From: Bacteroidota bacterium
Lineage (GTDB): Bacteria > Bacteroidota > Bacteroidia > Bacteroidales > FEN-979
Reading direction: 5' to 3'
DNA: 43,463 bases
NCBI GenBank assembly: GCA_016868575.1
Contig: VGGL01000012.1
Coordinates: 1 to 43,463 of the forward strand
Each line of letters starts with the position of its first letter. Within the stretch, counting starts at the first letter, position 1. Below are positions 6,554 to 15,026 of the stretch, in pieces. Position numbers and translations under genes: made by a program. The notes beneath the pieces were generated by a model, which worked only from the letters and a program-made list of their open reading frames with translations, searched no databases and was not told the origin of the DNA.

Positions 6554-8413
6554 TCAGTATTCCTGGTACGTTGCAAAGAGCACCTGCAGGTACGATTTCC
6601 CTTCCTTGATCAGGGAATCCTGCAGTGAGGGGTCTGCTTTTAGAAAGTGGTAATAATCGATACTTCGTTCATACACGAAATTACCGAATGGCCTGATCCA
6701 GCCCAGTCCATCATCCAGTGCGTACCATGCGTAGCCGGGTGAAAAAGGATTCATCAGATCTTTGCTCCAGGTAAATTCCCCTGCCTCCAGGTTTAGTTGT
6801 TGCAGCAAGGTAGCAGGAATATCATGGTGTCCGCCCAGTTTGTCAATCTTCATTCCCCTGGCCTCATCCCTGATCACCTCCCCGAAAAACATCATAGGTA
6901 TGCGTTGATATTCCATGGAATAGGGAGACCAGTTTCGATGGGAACTATGGCCATGATCCGACACCACGATGAAAAGGGTATTGTCGAACCAGCTCTTCCG
7001 ACTGGCACACCGGATAAATTCTCCCAGACAATGATCGGCATAGAAGACGCTGTTAAGGTATTCGCGTTCCTGATCACCCCATGTGATCGGTCTTTCGAAA
7101 TCATAATCATATGGACTATGTGAGCTGAGGGTGAATAAGGCTGTAAAAAATGGCTGCCGGAATTGATCCATGTCCTTACACAGGTAGTCAAAGGTATATT
7201 CATCGTGAATGCCCAGTTTCCCTTTGGGTAATTTTCCAGGGAAGTCGTATATTTCCATCACTTTGTCAAATCCGGCTGAGATGACGTATCCTTTCATGTT
7301 CCCGTATATCAACTGTCCTCCGAAATAATAGGCTGAATAATATCCTTCCTGTTGAAGCGCTTTAACCAGGCTTGGCAGTTTCGCAAATTTATCAGGTTGA
7401 ATGGTGATGGATGAGATCGGGTGAGCAGGAAATCCACCAAAAATACATGCCATCCCCTGCTCAGACCGTGCTCCGCTTGCATATATCCGGGTAAAAAGGA
7501 CTCCCTGTGCTTCCAAATTCCTGAAGACCGGTGTGATGCCTGCATCCCCGTCGAGTGATTCAATGCAATCGGCAGACCACCCTTCCATGATGATCAGCAC
7601 GATGTTCGGGCGTTGCGTTTGAAGGATTCCAATGGTCGTGTCAACGGATACATGTCTGATCGCATCAACCCGGCGCAGGGCTTCTTCCTGAGGGTAGAAA
7701 ACATACGGATTCCGGTCGAAGTTCTTCAGATTCTCATGGATGCTGATGTACAGGTTGAATGCGTTATTTACAGCTGCAAGGTTCAGGATGTTGTGTTTTG
7801 AATAGTAGGAGGCACTCTGATTGATCGGTATCTGCTGCCAGCCACCGCGCATAACAAGAAAAAGCAACCCCGGTGTGAGAAGGAGGAAACAGAAGCTGAA
7901 AATGAGATGACATCCTTGTCCGGTAATAAACTTGTAAAACCACTTTCTGTACACATAGAATGAAACGAGGGTTATCACTGCAGCCAGGGCCAGGAGAATG
8001 AAAAATGTTGTGGTATCTGCCGAATTGTAAACTTCATCCGGATTTTGCAGGTATTTTAATGCCTTATAGGAAAGTTTCGTTTTCCACTCAGGGTACAAAC
8101 CGATCTCAGCCATAGATATCAATGCATATGAAAGCATCATGATCAATGCATATCCCAAATTGAGATAGTTAAGCCATCTTGGGCTATAGAAGGATTGCAC
8201 CACCAGTATCAGGAAGGGGAATGCAATAAAATAGGTGACAGTGGCTGCATCCAGGTGGAGCGCATACCAAAAAGACTTTATCGCATCGCTGAACCCAGCT
8301 TGTTCAGCACCCACAAGGTCGGCATGGTAAATCAGAAAAACCACCCTGTTCAAGGCAAAAAAGAGAATCCAGAAGAGGCACTGCAGCAACAGAGACAGAA
8401 GGATCTTTTTCAT
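6554..8413 (-). CDS. LTA synthase-like membrane sulfatase-fold enzyme
   Basis: A 619-residue integral membrane protein. The N-terminal ~190 residues carry about five hydrophobic segments, and a large periplasmic alkaline-phosphatase/sulfatase domain follows. Metal and catalytic features are E277 in IIMEGWS, a likely nucleophile S317 in ASGARSEQG, and VVSDHGHSSH near the C-terminal third. Gram-positive LtaS transfers glycerol phosphate using a threonine at the nucleophile position; this family member has serine. Bacteroidota have no lipoteichoic acid, so the enzyme more probably transfers a phosphoalcohol group (for example phosphoethanolamine or glycerol phosphate) to an envelope glycan or lipid. 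The substrate is not predictable. It is transcribed away from the yggS-type gene. Confidence 0.88.
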   Translation of the reverse strand: MKKILLSLLLQCLFWILFFALNRVVFLIYHADLVGAEQAGFSDAIKSFWYALHLDAATVTYFIAFPFLILVVQSFYSPRWLNYLNLGYALIMMLSYALISMAEIGLYPEWKTKLSYKALKYLQNPDEVYNSADTTTFFILLALAAVITLVSFYVYRKWFYKFITGQGCHLIFSFCFLLLTPGLLFLVMRGGWQQIPINQSASYYSKHNILNLAAVNNAFNLYISIHENLKNFDRNPYVFYPQEEALRRVDAIRHVSVDTTIGILQTQRPNIVLIIMEGWSADCIESLDGDAGITPVFRNLEAQGVLFTRIYASGARSEQGMACIFGGFPAHPISSITIQPDKFAKLPSLVKALQQEGYYSAYYFGGQLIYGNMKGYVISAGFDKVMEIYDFPGKLPKGKLGIHDEYTFDYLCKDMDQFRQPFFTALFTLSSHSPYDYDFERPITWGDQEREYLNSVFYADHCLGEFIRCASRKSWFDNTLFIVVSDHGHSSHRNWSPYSMEYQRIPMMFFGEVIRDEARGMKIDKLGGHHDIPATLLQQLNLEAGEFTWSKDLMNPFSPGYAWYALDDGLGWIRPFGNFVYERSIDYYHFLKADPSLQDSLIKEGKSYLQVLFATYQEY

Positions 8414-8430
8414 GATGTGGAAATGGCGGA

Positions 8431-8438
8431 CAAAAATA
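8431..8438 (-). promoter_or_regulatory. -7 promoter element for the LTA-synthase-like gene
   Basis: Minus strand TATTTTTG, an exact TAnnTTTG match 17 bp before the start at 8413. It faces an identical octamer on the plus strand only 21 bp away, so the two divergent promoters share nearly all their upstream DNA. Confidence 0.45.
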
Positions 8439-8459
8439 CTATTTCAATCCCGAAAGAAG

Positions 8460-8467
8460 TATTTTTG
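8460..8467 (+). promoter_or_regulatory. -7 promoter element for the YggS-type gene
   Basis: TATTTTTG, an exact TAnnTTTG match 17 bp before the ATG at 8485. Its -33 region would fall inside or next to the opposing -7 element at 8431-8438, so the two promoters probably compete for RNA polymerase. Confidence 0.45.
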
Positions 8468-8484
8468 CATCAGATAATGGATTG

Positions 8485-9159
8485 ATGGACATCGTTGATA
8501 ATCTGCAAAAGCTGCTGCAGGAGCTTCCTGCTCATGTCAAACTCATTGCTGTATCAAAGACACAGCATGTTCATATCATTCAGCAAACCTATGCGGCTGG
8601 GCAGAGGGTTTTTGGGGAAAACAAAGTGCAGGAATTGCTGGGGAAATACCCGCTTCTGCCCAGAGATATCGAATGGCATTTCGTCGGACACCTGCAAACC
8701 AACAAAATCAAATTTCTTGTGCCCTTTGTCTCGATGATACACAGCATCGACAGTTTTCGACTATTATCTGAAGTGAACAGGTTTTCACAAAGATACAATC
8801 GGGTGGTTCCGATCCTTCTGCAGTTTCACATTGCAACTGAAGAGAGCAAATTCGGGTTTTCGATTGAAGAAGCAGTGGCCATGCTGGAGAGCCCGGAATT
8901 TCAGGCTTTGAGACATATCCGTCCGGCCGGGGTTATGGGAATGGCTTCTTTCACTGATGATATGCAACGGGTGCGGGACGAGTTCCGGCAGTTGCGGTCG
9001 ACTTTTTTGGATCTGAAAATGAAATATTTCAAAGATAATGAGGATTTCCGGGAGGTTTCAATGGGGATGAGCAATGATTACCAGATTGCCATCGAAGAAG
9101 GAAGCACCATGGTGCGCCTGGGAACCATCCTGTTTGGAGAACGCAATCTGATGCCATGA
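8485..9159 (+). CDS. YggS family pyridoxal-phosphate homeostasis protein
   Basis: A 224-residue single-domain TIM-barrel PLP protein. The PLP lysine is in LIAVSKTQ near residue 25. FGENKVQELLGK, WHFVGHLQTNK, MIHSIDSF, GVMGMASFTDD and the phosphate-binding MGMSNDYQIAIEEGSTMVRLG give the full family pattern. These proteins bind PLP without known catalysis and influence PLP and amino acid homeostasis. The ATG at 8485 is preferred over the TTG one codon earlier. The stop overlaps the start of the next gene (ATGA at 9156-9159), indicating translational coupling. Confidence 0.95.
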   Translation: MDIVDNLQKLLQELPAHVKLIAVSKTQHVHIIQQTYAAGQRVFGENKVQELLGKYPLLPRDIEWHFVGHLQTNKIKFLVPFVSMIHSIDSFRLLSEVNRFSQRYNRVVPILLQFHIATEESKFGFSIEEAVAMLESPEFQALRHIRPAGVMGMASFTDDMQRVRDEFRQLRSTFLDLKMKYFKDNEDFREVSMGMSNDYQIAIEEGSTMVRLGTILFGERNLMP

Positions 9160-10292
9160 ATGCCATGAGAAAACTGACACCCCTGTTGTTCCTGCTGATC
9201 ACGTGCCTTGCAGACGCACAAACCCGCATGCCGGTTAATTTCTATATGCATCTGAAGGGTCAGATCAATGAGAATTTCAATATTAAGGCTGATCTGGTTA
9301 AAAGGGGAGATAGCCTCTTCGGGCATTATGAATATGTGTTTTCCGAGTATGACAATACCAGCTACTACATCTACATTGGCAACACCATCGAGATGAAAGG
9401 CATTGCATTGTCCAATGGCACAATCAAGCTGTTTGAACCACCATTTGGTAAAAGCTCCTTGTTTGAAGGACGCTTTGTTAACCAAAAACGTTTTTCCGGT
9501 CACTGGATTGGCCCCGACGGCAACCTGAAAATTCCCTTTGATCTTTCGGAAGAGTACGCCAATGGAAGCGTTCCTTTAAATGTCTTTTCTCTGAAGGATT
9601 CTGTTTTTATCACACCAAAATCCAGACAACCCAAAGCCATTCTCGACCTGTTGTTACTCTTTCCGGCCGAATCAGGGAATGTTGTGATGTCGGATTCGCT
9701 CAGAAAAATCATTGCAGAAAAATTCAGTGAAGGGAGCCATGGCTCTTTAAATCCTGACAGTATCATCAACAACATCAGGAGGCTGTATTTCGGCAACTTC
9801 AAACTTTATCAATCACCATCAACCGATTCTTCAACATCGATGAAAAACTGGAGTAAATCCAAAACCATGGAAGTTGTGCTGAATGATGGGAATTTATTAA
9901 CATTGAAGATCATCCATAAGGTTTCGATAGGAGAAGGTTCGCCCAAGAAAGTCATTGATGCCATTACCGTATTTCTGAAGAATGCCAGGATTGTTGGGCT
10001 TGCAGACCTGATCCGTGAGTCGTATCTGCCAAAAATCAACGAAATGGTTGATAGCAAGATCCGGGAGAAGTTTCACCTCAGCCCATCGGCTTCCTTGAAG
10101 GATGCAGGTTTCTTTGCTGACCGGATCACTACCTTTGATCAGGTGTTCATTACGCGTCAGGGTATTGGCTTTTTCTTCAACGAATACAGCATTGCGGGTC
10201 CTGAGACAGGAGGTTTCGAGGTGATCGTTCCTTTCCAGGAGGTCGGTGATGGTTTGTTTAAAGACGGCGTTCTTTCCGAACTTCTTCATTAG
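9156..10292 (+). CDS. Secreted protein with DUF3298-like C-terminal domain
   Basis: A 378-residue exported protein. A signal peptide covers residues 1-21 (KLTPLLFLLITCLADA), and an internal ATG at 9165 could also be the start. The first part is beta-rich (HLKGQINENFNIKADLV, SLFGHYEYVF), and looks like a small beta-barrel describing cost or permeation of a ligand. The C-terminal ~150 residues, including FLKNARIVGLADLI and FITRQGIGFFFNEYSIAG, followed by FEVIVPFQEV, resemble DUF3298 domains found in RsiV-like and other periplasmic proteins. DUF3298 domains in some proteins bind lysozyme; whether this one does is not known. It is coupled to the YggS gene by a 4-bp overlap, and its stop codon overlaps the stop of convergent prmC. 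Confidence 0.75.
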   Translation: MNAMRKLTPLLFLLITCLADAQTRMPVNFYMHLKGQINENFNIKADLVKRGDSLFGHYEYVFSEYDNTSYYIYIGNTIEMKGIALSNGTIKLFEPPFGKSSLFEGRFVNQKRFSGHWIGPDGNLKIPFDLSEEYANGSVPLNVFSLKDSVFITPKSRQPKAILDLLLLFPAESGNVVMSDSLRKIIAEKFSEGSHGSLNPDSIINNIRRLYFGNFKLYQSPSTDSSTSMKNWSKSKTMEVVLNDGNLLTLKIIHKVSIGEGSPKKVIDAITVFLKNARIVGLADLIRESYLPKINEMVDSKIREKFHLSPSASLKDAGFFADRITTFDQVFITRQGIGFFFNEYSIAGPETGGFEVIVPFQEVGDGLFKDGVLSELLH

Positions 10293-11143
10293 CGGCAGCA
10301 TCGCAACATCCGCTCCTTACCGGAAAAATCACAACGGATGCTCACCTTTCCGAATCCTTTCGATTTGGCCAGTTCGATGTGCTTCTTCACCAGCGGCGGG
10401 TGTATCTCAAAAAACACTGAACCATCGGGTTTAAGCCGGTCACAGGCAAAATCCAGGATTGCCCTGTAAAACAGGAGCGGATCACCGGCAGGGACAAGCA
10501 GGGCGATGTGGGGTTCATGGAGCAACACATTTTTCCCTATGGTAGCTGTTTCATCATCTGGAATGTAAGGCGGATTGGAAAGGATGATATCATAAGTACC
10601 TCTGAGGCTGGCCGGAGGAGAGGAAAAGATATTCCATGCTATCCAGGTGATGGAGACATGGTGTTGATCAGCATTTCGCTTCGCAATCTCCAGTGCAGCA
10701 GCGGAGATATCGGTTCCGGTGACTTTAAATCCGGGAAAACGGTGAGCCAGGGTAATGGCTATGCATCCGCTACCGGTACAAACATCCAGCAAGGTACCTG
10801 ATTTAGAATCCGGGGGAACCTCCTCTCCTATCCATGCTGCCAATTCTTCTGTTTCCGGCCTGGGGATCAACACCTGTGGTGTAACATAAAACGATAACCC
10901 TGCAAAATCAGCTTTTCCTGTGATGTATTGTATGGGTTCGTGAAGCAGGAGCCTGTCCGTTGCCAGGAAGAATCCTTGAACTGTCGGTTCTTCCAGCCTG
11001 CGATCGGGATCCGAAAGTACCTGGTATGGCTCCAAACCGGCGAGGCGGTTTAACAAGATATTATATAAGGTAAGGATATCCTTCTTGGGATAGATATGGC
11101 TCAATCGCTCACCAAACACCTTTCGCAGCTCTTCAATGGTCAT
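10289..11143 (-). CDS. prmC: Peptide chain release factor N5-glutamine methyltransferase
   Basis: A 284-residue class I SAM methyltransferase that methylates the GGQ glutamine of release factors RF1 and RF2. An N-terminal helical domain of ~95 residues recognises the release factor. The catalytic domain follows with SAM loop LLDVCTGSGCIAITLA and the NPPY box in IILSNPPYIPDDE, which positions the substrate glutamine. The RPETEEL motif before the SAM loop is also typical. Length is normal. It is divergent from the YigZ-type gene and convergent with the secreted DUF3298-like gene. Confidence 0.95.
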   Translation of the reverse strand: MTIEELRKVFGERLSHIYPKKDILTLYNILLNRLAGLEPYQVLSDPDRRLEEPTVQGFFLATDRLLLHEPIQYITGKADFAGLSFYVTPQVLIPRPETEELAAWIGEEVPPDSKSGTLLDVCTGSGCIAITLAHRFPGFKVTGTDISAAALEIAKRNADQHHVSITWIAWNIFSSPPASLRGTYDIILSNPPYIPDDETATIGKNVLLHEPHIALLVPAGDPLLFYRAILDFACDRLKPDGSVFFEIHPPLVKKHIELAKSKGFGKVSIRCDFSGKERMLRCCR

Positions 11144-11212
11144 CTCGATTCAAAATCGGGCTTGAAAGTATAGAAAATTTGGATGACTGGTCATTTTGAT
11201 GATCATTCCTGA

Positions 11213-11220
11213 TACATTTG
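11213..11220 (+). promoter_or_regulatory. -7 promoter element for the YigZ-type gene
   Basis: TACATTTG, an exact TAnnTTTG match. It overlaps the most upstream in-frame start (TTG at 11218) and lies 3 bp from the ATG at 11224, so neither would be on the transcript. This supports the ATG at 11245, giving a leader of about 18 nt. Confidence 0.45.
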
Positions 11221-11244
11221 CAAATGAGAGCCGCTCAGCAACAC

Positions 11245-11862
11245 ATGGATCCGACAGCATTCAATTTTCGAACCATTGCCACAATGGGTGAAGGGATTTA
11301 TAAGGAGAAGGGAAGCCGTTTTCTCGGCTTTGCTTTTCCGGTCAGTACAGAAGGACATGTGAGGAGCAAGTTGGAAGAACTGCGGCGGGTCTATCATGAC
11401 GCCCGTCATCATTGTTATGCCTACCGGTTGGGATACGAGAAAAAAGTTTTCCGGACCAACGATGCCGGAGAACCCTCGGGAACTGCCGGAAGGCCGATCC
11501 TTGGGCAGATTGAATCGCATGACCTGACCAATATCCTGATTGTGGTGATCCGGTATTTCGGTGGCATCAAGCTCGGAACCGGCGGGCTCGCCATTGCATA
11601 CCGCACCGCTGCAAGAGAAGCTATTCATGCCACAGAGATCATAGAACGTCAGGTGACTGATTTTTTTGAGATAACCTTTGAATATGGCGCTATGCCTGAG
11701 GTTATGAAGATCATCAAAGAAGAAAAGCTTGAAACCAGCGAGAAGTCGTTTACTGATGTCTGCAAAATCTTGTTATTAGTGCCAAGAGAGAAGTCTGATG
11801 CATTGAAACATAGGATTGATAAGGTTTCCGGGACATCAGTTAACATTACCGAAATAATTTGA
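11245..11862 (+). CDS. YigZ / IMPACT family protein
   Basis: A 205-residue protein with the UPF0029 IMPACT domain: GEGIYKEKGSRFLGFAFPV, DARHHCYAYRLGY, NDAGEPSGTAGRPIL, and VVIRYFGGIKLGTGGLAIAYR. A smaller C-terminal ferredoxin-like domain (DUF1949 type) follows. The eukaryotic relative IMPACT modulates Gcn2 signalling. Bacterial YigZ proteins are structurally similar to nucleic-acid-binding translation factors, and their role is unresolved. The start is taken at 11245 because the upstream starts overlap a promoter element and the conserved sequence begins only at TIATMGEG. Confidence 0.92.
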   Translation: MDPTAFNFRTIATMGEGIYKEKGSRFLGFAFPVSTEGHVRSKLEELRRVYHDARHHCYAYRLGYEKKVFRTNDAGEPSGTAGRPILGQIESHDLTNILIVVIRYFGGIKLGTGGLAIAYRTAAREAIHATEIIERQVTDFFEITFEYGAMPEVMKIIKEEKLETSEKSFTDVCKILLLVPREKSDALKHRIDKVSGTSVNITEII

Positions 11863-12133
11863 TCACTTTAAGTTCATTTTCAAACACTTGCAATCAGATC
11901 ACATGGCAATATGTATAGATATGATTTGGCGCGGGTTTCATGTGTAATTTTTTTTTGAAAATCAATGCAAAAAAATTTTTTTTTTCCAGATTTTATTAAA
12001 ACATTTGTTTCTGGAAATTTTACTGATTCCCCACTTTAAATTGTGATCAAATAAGATACTACAAACCACTGAAAAGTAGACGAGTACGATTTTGCCAATA
12101 AAAAAGGTCTAAAGAAAAAACTGAGGCAGCCTG
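11863..12133. other. AT-rich leader region of dnaA
   Basis: This 271-bp stretch is much richer in A/T than its surroundings. It includes a run of 7 A followed by 10 T at 11969-11985 and another T tract at 11948-11956. No exact TAnnTTTG element was found. TTGTGATCAAATAA near 12041 resembles a degenerate DnaA box in reverse, but no cluster of TTATnCACA boxes was seen. It could carry an origin unwinding region or only the dnaA promoter; the sequence does not decide. Confidence 0.3.
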
Positions 12134-13573
12134 ATGGAAAAGAAGTTTAATGAGGTTTGGGAGAATTGCCTGAAGGTCATCAAGGACAACATCAGCTACC
12201 AAAGTTACAAGACTTGGTTTATCCCCATCAAACCGCTCAAGCTCAAGGACAAGGTGCTTACGATTCAGGTACCAAGCCAGTTTTTTTATGAGTGGATGGA
12301 GGAGCATTTCATCAACCTGCTGAGAAAGACAGTCAAAAAAGAGCTGGGAACGGAAGGCCGCCTGGAGTACTGTATCATCATGGATAATACAGCCGGGGAT
12401 GACGGCCCGCTAACCACCACGATTCCGACCTCCAATAAGCCAACTGTTTCGAATGACCCGGTGCCCATACCCATTGAGCTATCCAGAGAGAGCAATGCAC
12501 GGGAGATACCCAATCCCTTTATCATCCCGGGGCTACGGAAACTCAAGATCAACAGCCAATTGAATGATAACTACTCCTTCGACAACTTTGTTGAAGGGGA
12601 CTGCAACCGGCTGGCACGTTCGGCCGGATTCGCCATTGCCCAGAAACCAGGGCAGACCGCCTTCAACCCCATGCTGATCTACAGTCATACCGGCCTTGGA
12701 AAAACCCATCTGGCGCATGCAATCGGACTGGAAGTTAAAATGAACTTCCCCGAGAAAACCGTCCTCTTTGTTTCCACCGACCAGTTCTTCAACCAGTTTG
12801 TTGATGCCGTTAAAAACAACAGCCAAAACGACTTCATCCACTTCTACCAAATGATCGACGTACTGATCATTGATGACATACACAACCTGGCAGGAAGGGA
12901 GAAAACCCAGGATGTATTCTTTCATATCTTTAACTCCCTTCACCAGAAGAAGAGCCAAATCGTGATCACTTCCGACAAACCTCCTGTTGAGATGAAAGGC
13001 ATTGAACCCCGCATCATGTCAAGGTTTAAATGGGGTCTCTCCGCCGATTTACAAGTACCCGATCTGGAAACACGCATTGCCATCATTCACAAGCGATTAC
13101 ATAATGATGGCGTTAAGATGCCACAGGAAGTCGTGGACTACCTCGCCTTCTCCATCAATACAAATGTCAGAGAACTGGAGGGAGCGCTTATCTCCATCAT
13201 TGCCCACTCCTCGCTCAATAAGAAACCCATCACCATGGACCTGGCCCGTCAGATCATCGACAAATTTGTCAAAAGCACATCCAGGGAGATATCCATCGAC
13301 TATATCCAAAAGGTGGTTTGCGACTTCTTCAACCTGCCGGTTGATTCCATTCAGTCGAAGACCCGTAAACGGGAGATCGTTCAAGCGCGGCAATTATCGA
13401 TGTATTTTTCGAAGAAACATACCAAAGCTTCTCTGGCCAGCATTGGCTTGCACTGCGGACATAAAGACCATTCCACTGTGCTGCATGCCTGTCGTACCGT
13501 AAACAATCTGATTGAAACGGATAAGCAATTCAGGGTCTTCGTCGAAGAGATTGACAAGAAGATCAAATACTAA
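12134..13573 (+). CDS. dnaA: Chromosomal replication initiator protein DnaA
   Basis: A 479-residue initiator ATPase that binds DnaA boxes and opens the origin. Domain I covers residues ~1-90 (SYQSYKTWFIPIKPL), followed by a linker of ~50 residues. The AAA+ domain starts with LNDNYSFDNFVEGDCNRLA, with Walker A at SHTGLGKTHLAHA near residue 185, and Walker B at VLIIDDIHNLAG. Sensor and arginine-finger regions follow. Domain IV ends with TKASLASIGLHCGHKDHSTVLHAC. The DNA-binding signature, usually GGRDHSTV, reads GHKDHSTV here. It heads a plus-strand group with LMW-PTP 29 bp downstream. Confidence 0.98.
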   Translation: MEKKFNEVWENCLKVIKDNISYQSYKTWFIPIKPLKLKDKVLTIQVPSQFFYEWMEEHFINLLRKTVKKELGTEGRLEYCIIMDNTAGDDGPLTTTIPTSNKPTVSNDPVPIPIELSRESNAREIPNPFIIPGLRKLKINSQLNDNYSFDNFVEGDCNRLARSAGFAIAQKPGQTAFNPMLIYSHTGLGKTHLAHAIGLEVKMNFPEKTVLFVSTDQFFNQFVDAVKNNSQNDFIHFYQMIDVLIIDDIHNLAGREKTQDVFFHIFNSLHQKKSQIVITSDKPPVEMKGIEPRIMSRFKWGLSADLQVPDLETRIAIIHKRLHNDGVKMPQEVVDYLAFSINTNVRELEGALISIIAHSSLNKKPITMDLARQIIDKFVKSTSREISIDYIQKVVCDFFNLPVDSIQSKTRKREIVQARQLSMYFSKKHTKASLASIGLHCGHKDHSTVLHACRTVNNLIETDKQFRVFVEEIDKKIKY

Positions 13574-13602
13574 TAGTTCCTTCCTCTGCGTTATTTCTTT
13601 CC

Positions 13603-14070
13603 ATGAAGATATTGTTCCTCTGTTTAGGTAATATCTGCCGTTCACCACTGGCAGAAGGGATCCTGGCCCATAAGATGATCCAACAGGGCATCAAGGGCAA
13701 AGTGGACTCAGCCGGGTTCGAATCGTATCACATGGGTGACCCACCTGACCCGCGGGCCATCGGCATCGCTTTACAGCATCAGATAGACATCTCGGCTCAA
13801 CGTGTACGGATCTTTCATGCAAGTGATTTCGATACCTTCGACAGGATCTACGTGATGGATGAATCCAACATGTCAATGATCAGGAAAAAAACCAGAAATC
13901 AGGACGATCTGAAAAAGGTTGATTTTGTGATGAATCTGGTATATCCCGGAGTGAATATGGAAGTCCCGGATCCTTACTATGGCAATGTGGAATTATTCGA
14001 AGAAGCTTACCGCCTGCTTGACCTGGCAACAGACGAACTGGCCAAGCACATGAAAAGTCACACCCCATGA
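13603..14070 (+). CDS. Low-molecular-weight protein tyrosine phosphatase
   Basis: A 155-residue cytoplasmic phosphatase. The P-loop CLGNICRS lies at residues 7-14, giving the C-x5-R-S signature with the nucleophilic Cys and phosphate-binding Arg. The general-acid aspartate is in VPDPYYG near residue 126. The intermediate motifs DSAGFESYHMGDPPDPRA and ARIFHASDFDTFDRIYVMD type this as the bacterial/eukaryotic LMW-PTP family. Such enzymes either oppose tyrosine kinases of polysaccharide export systems or act on small phosphoesters. No kinase is nearby. Its position directly after dnaA suggests a housekeeping role. Its stop overlaps the next start (ATGA). Confidence 0.95.
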   Translation: MKILFLCLGNICRSPLAEGILAHKMIQQGIKGKVDSAGFESYHMGDPPDPRAIGIALQHQIDISAQRVRIFHASDFDTFDRIYVMDESNMSMIRKKTRNQDDLKKVDFVMNLVYPGVNMEVPDPYYGNVELFEEAYRLLDLATDELAKHMKSHTP

Positions 14071-15026
14071 ATCCGGCCAGGCCATCGAAAGAAGATATCA
14101 TCCAGGCTCATGACCGCATTCGCCCATTTATTCATAGAACACCCGTCCTTACATGTGAAACCCTTGACAGGCATTTATCCAGCCATCTTTTTTTCAAATG
14201 TGAGAACTTTCAGAAAGCCGGCGCTTTCAAATACCGTGGAGCCACGAATTCCGTTCAATCACTTCCTCCGGAACAGCTGAAGCATGGCGTTGCCACCCAT
14301 TCATCCGGGAACCATGCCCAGGCATTGGCCAAGGCTGCCGGGGTTAAGGGAATTCCAGCCTATGTGGTCATGCCATCCAATTCATCCAAAGTGAAAGTTG
14401 AAGCCGTAAAAAACTATGGCGCCGAGATCACCTTCTGCGTACCTACCCTCCAGGCCCGGGAGGATACCCTGAAGCAAGTAATAGCAAAAACCGGCGCCAC
14501 CGAGGTCCATCCTTACGACCGGCTTCCTACAATCTGCGGTCAGGCCACAGCTGCGAAGGAATTAATGGAAGACATCCCCGGTCTGGATATGATCATCGCC
14601 CCGGTTGGAGGCGGAGGATTGCTCAGCGGGACTGCTCTTTCTGCTCACTACTTCTCCCCAGCCACCGGGGTTTTAGCTGCAGAACCCGCCAAAGCAGCCG
14701 ATGCATTTGAGTCATTCACCCGGAAGACGTTCATCCCTTCTGTTGCACCGGATACTATTGCCGATGGTTTGCGAACTTCACTCGGAAATCTTACCTTCCC
14801 GATTATTCTTGAACATGTATCAGCCATCATCCTGGTAGGAGAAGAAGAGATCATTGCTGCCATGCGGCTGGTGTGGGAAAGGATGAAGATCATCATAGAG
14901 ACCTCTTCAGCTACGGCGGTGGCCGCGGTTTTAAAAAATATGGACATGGTGCGTAACAAACGGGTCGGCATCATCGTCTCAGGGGGTAATGTTGACCTGG
15001 ATTCACTTCCATGGATAATAAAGTAA
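14067..15026 (+). CDS. Threonine/serine ammonia-lyase-like PLP enzyme
   Basis: A 319-residue fold-type II PLP enzyme. The PLP lysine is in FQKAGAFKYRGATN near residue 50. HSSGNHAQALA binds substrate, and PVGGGGLLSG is the glycine loop for the cofactor phosphate. The C-terminal IVSGGNVDLDSL closes the active site. It lacks the C-terminal ACT-like domain of biosynthetic IlvA. It could therefore be a catabolic threonine/serine dehydratase, a serine racemase, or a hydroxyaspartate ammonia-lyase; these cannot be separated by motif. It overlaps the preceding phosphatase gene by 4 bp and the following methylase gene by 16 bp, so the three are probably translated together. Confidence 0.9.
   Translation: MNPARPSKEDIIQAHDRIRPFIHRTPVLTCETLDRHLSSHLFFKCENFQKAGAFKYRGATNSVQSLPPEQLKHGVATHSSGNHAQALAKAAGVKGIPAYVVMPSNSSKVKVEAVKNYGAEITFCVPTLQAREDTLKQVIAKTGATEVHPYDRLPTICGQATAAKELMEDIPGLDMIIAPVGGGGLLSGTALSAHYFSPATGVLAAEPAKAADAFESFTRKTFIPSVAPDTIADGLRTSLGNLTFPIILEHVSAIILVGEEEIIAAMRLVWERMKIIIETSSATAVAAVLKNMDMVRNKRVGIIVSGGNVDLDSLPWIIK

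Noticed and set aside
11863-12133. Possible origin of replication before dnaA
   Set aside because: The region is AT-rich with A/T tracts, but no group of DnaA boxes was found, and in many Bacteroidota the origin is not at dnaA. A GC-skew plot of the whole genome would be needed.
15011-15026. Frameshift between PLP lyase and methylase genes
   Set aside because: The 16-bp overlap has proper family endings and starts on both sides, so it is an ordinary overlap, not a broken gene.
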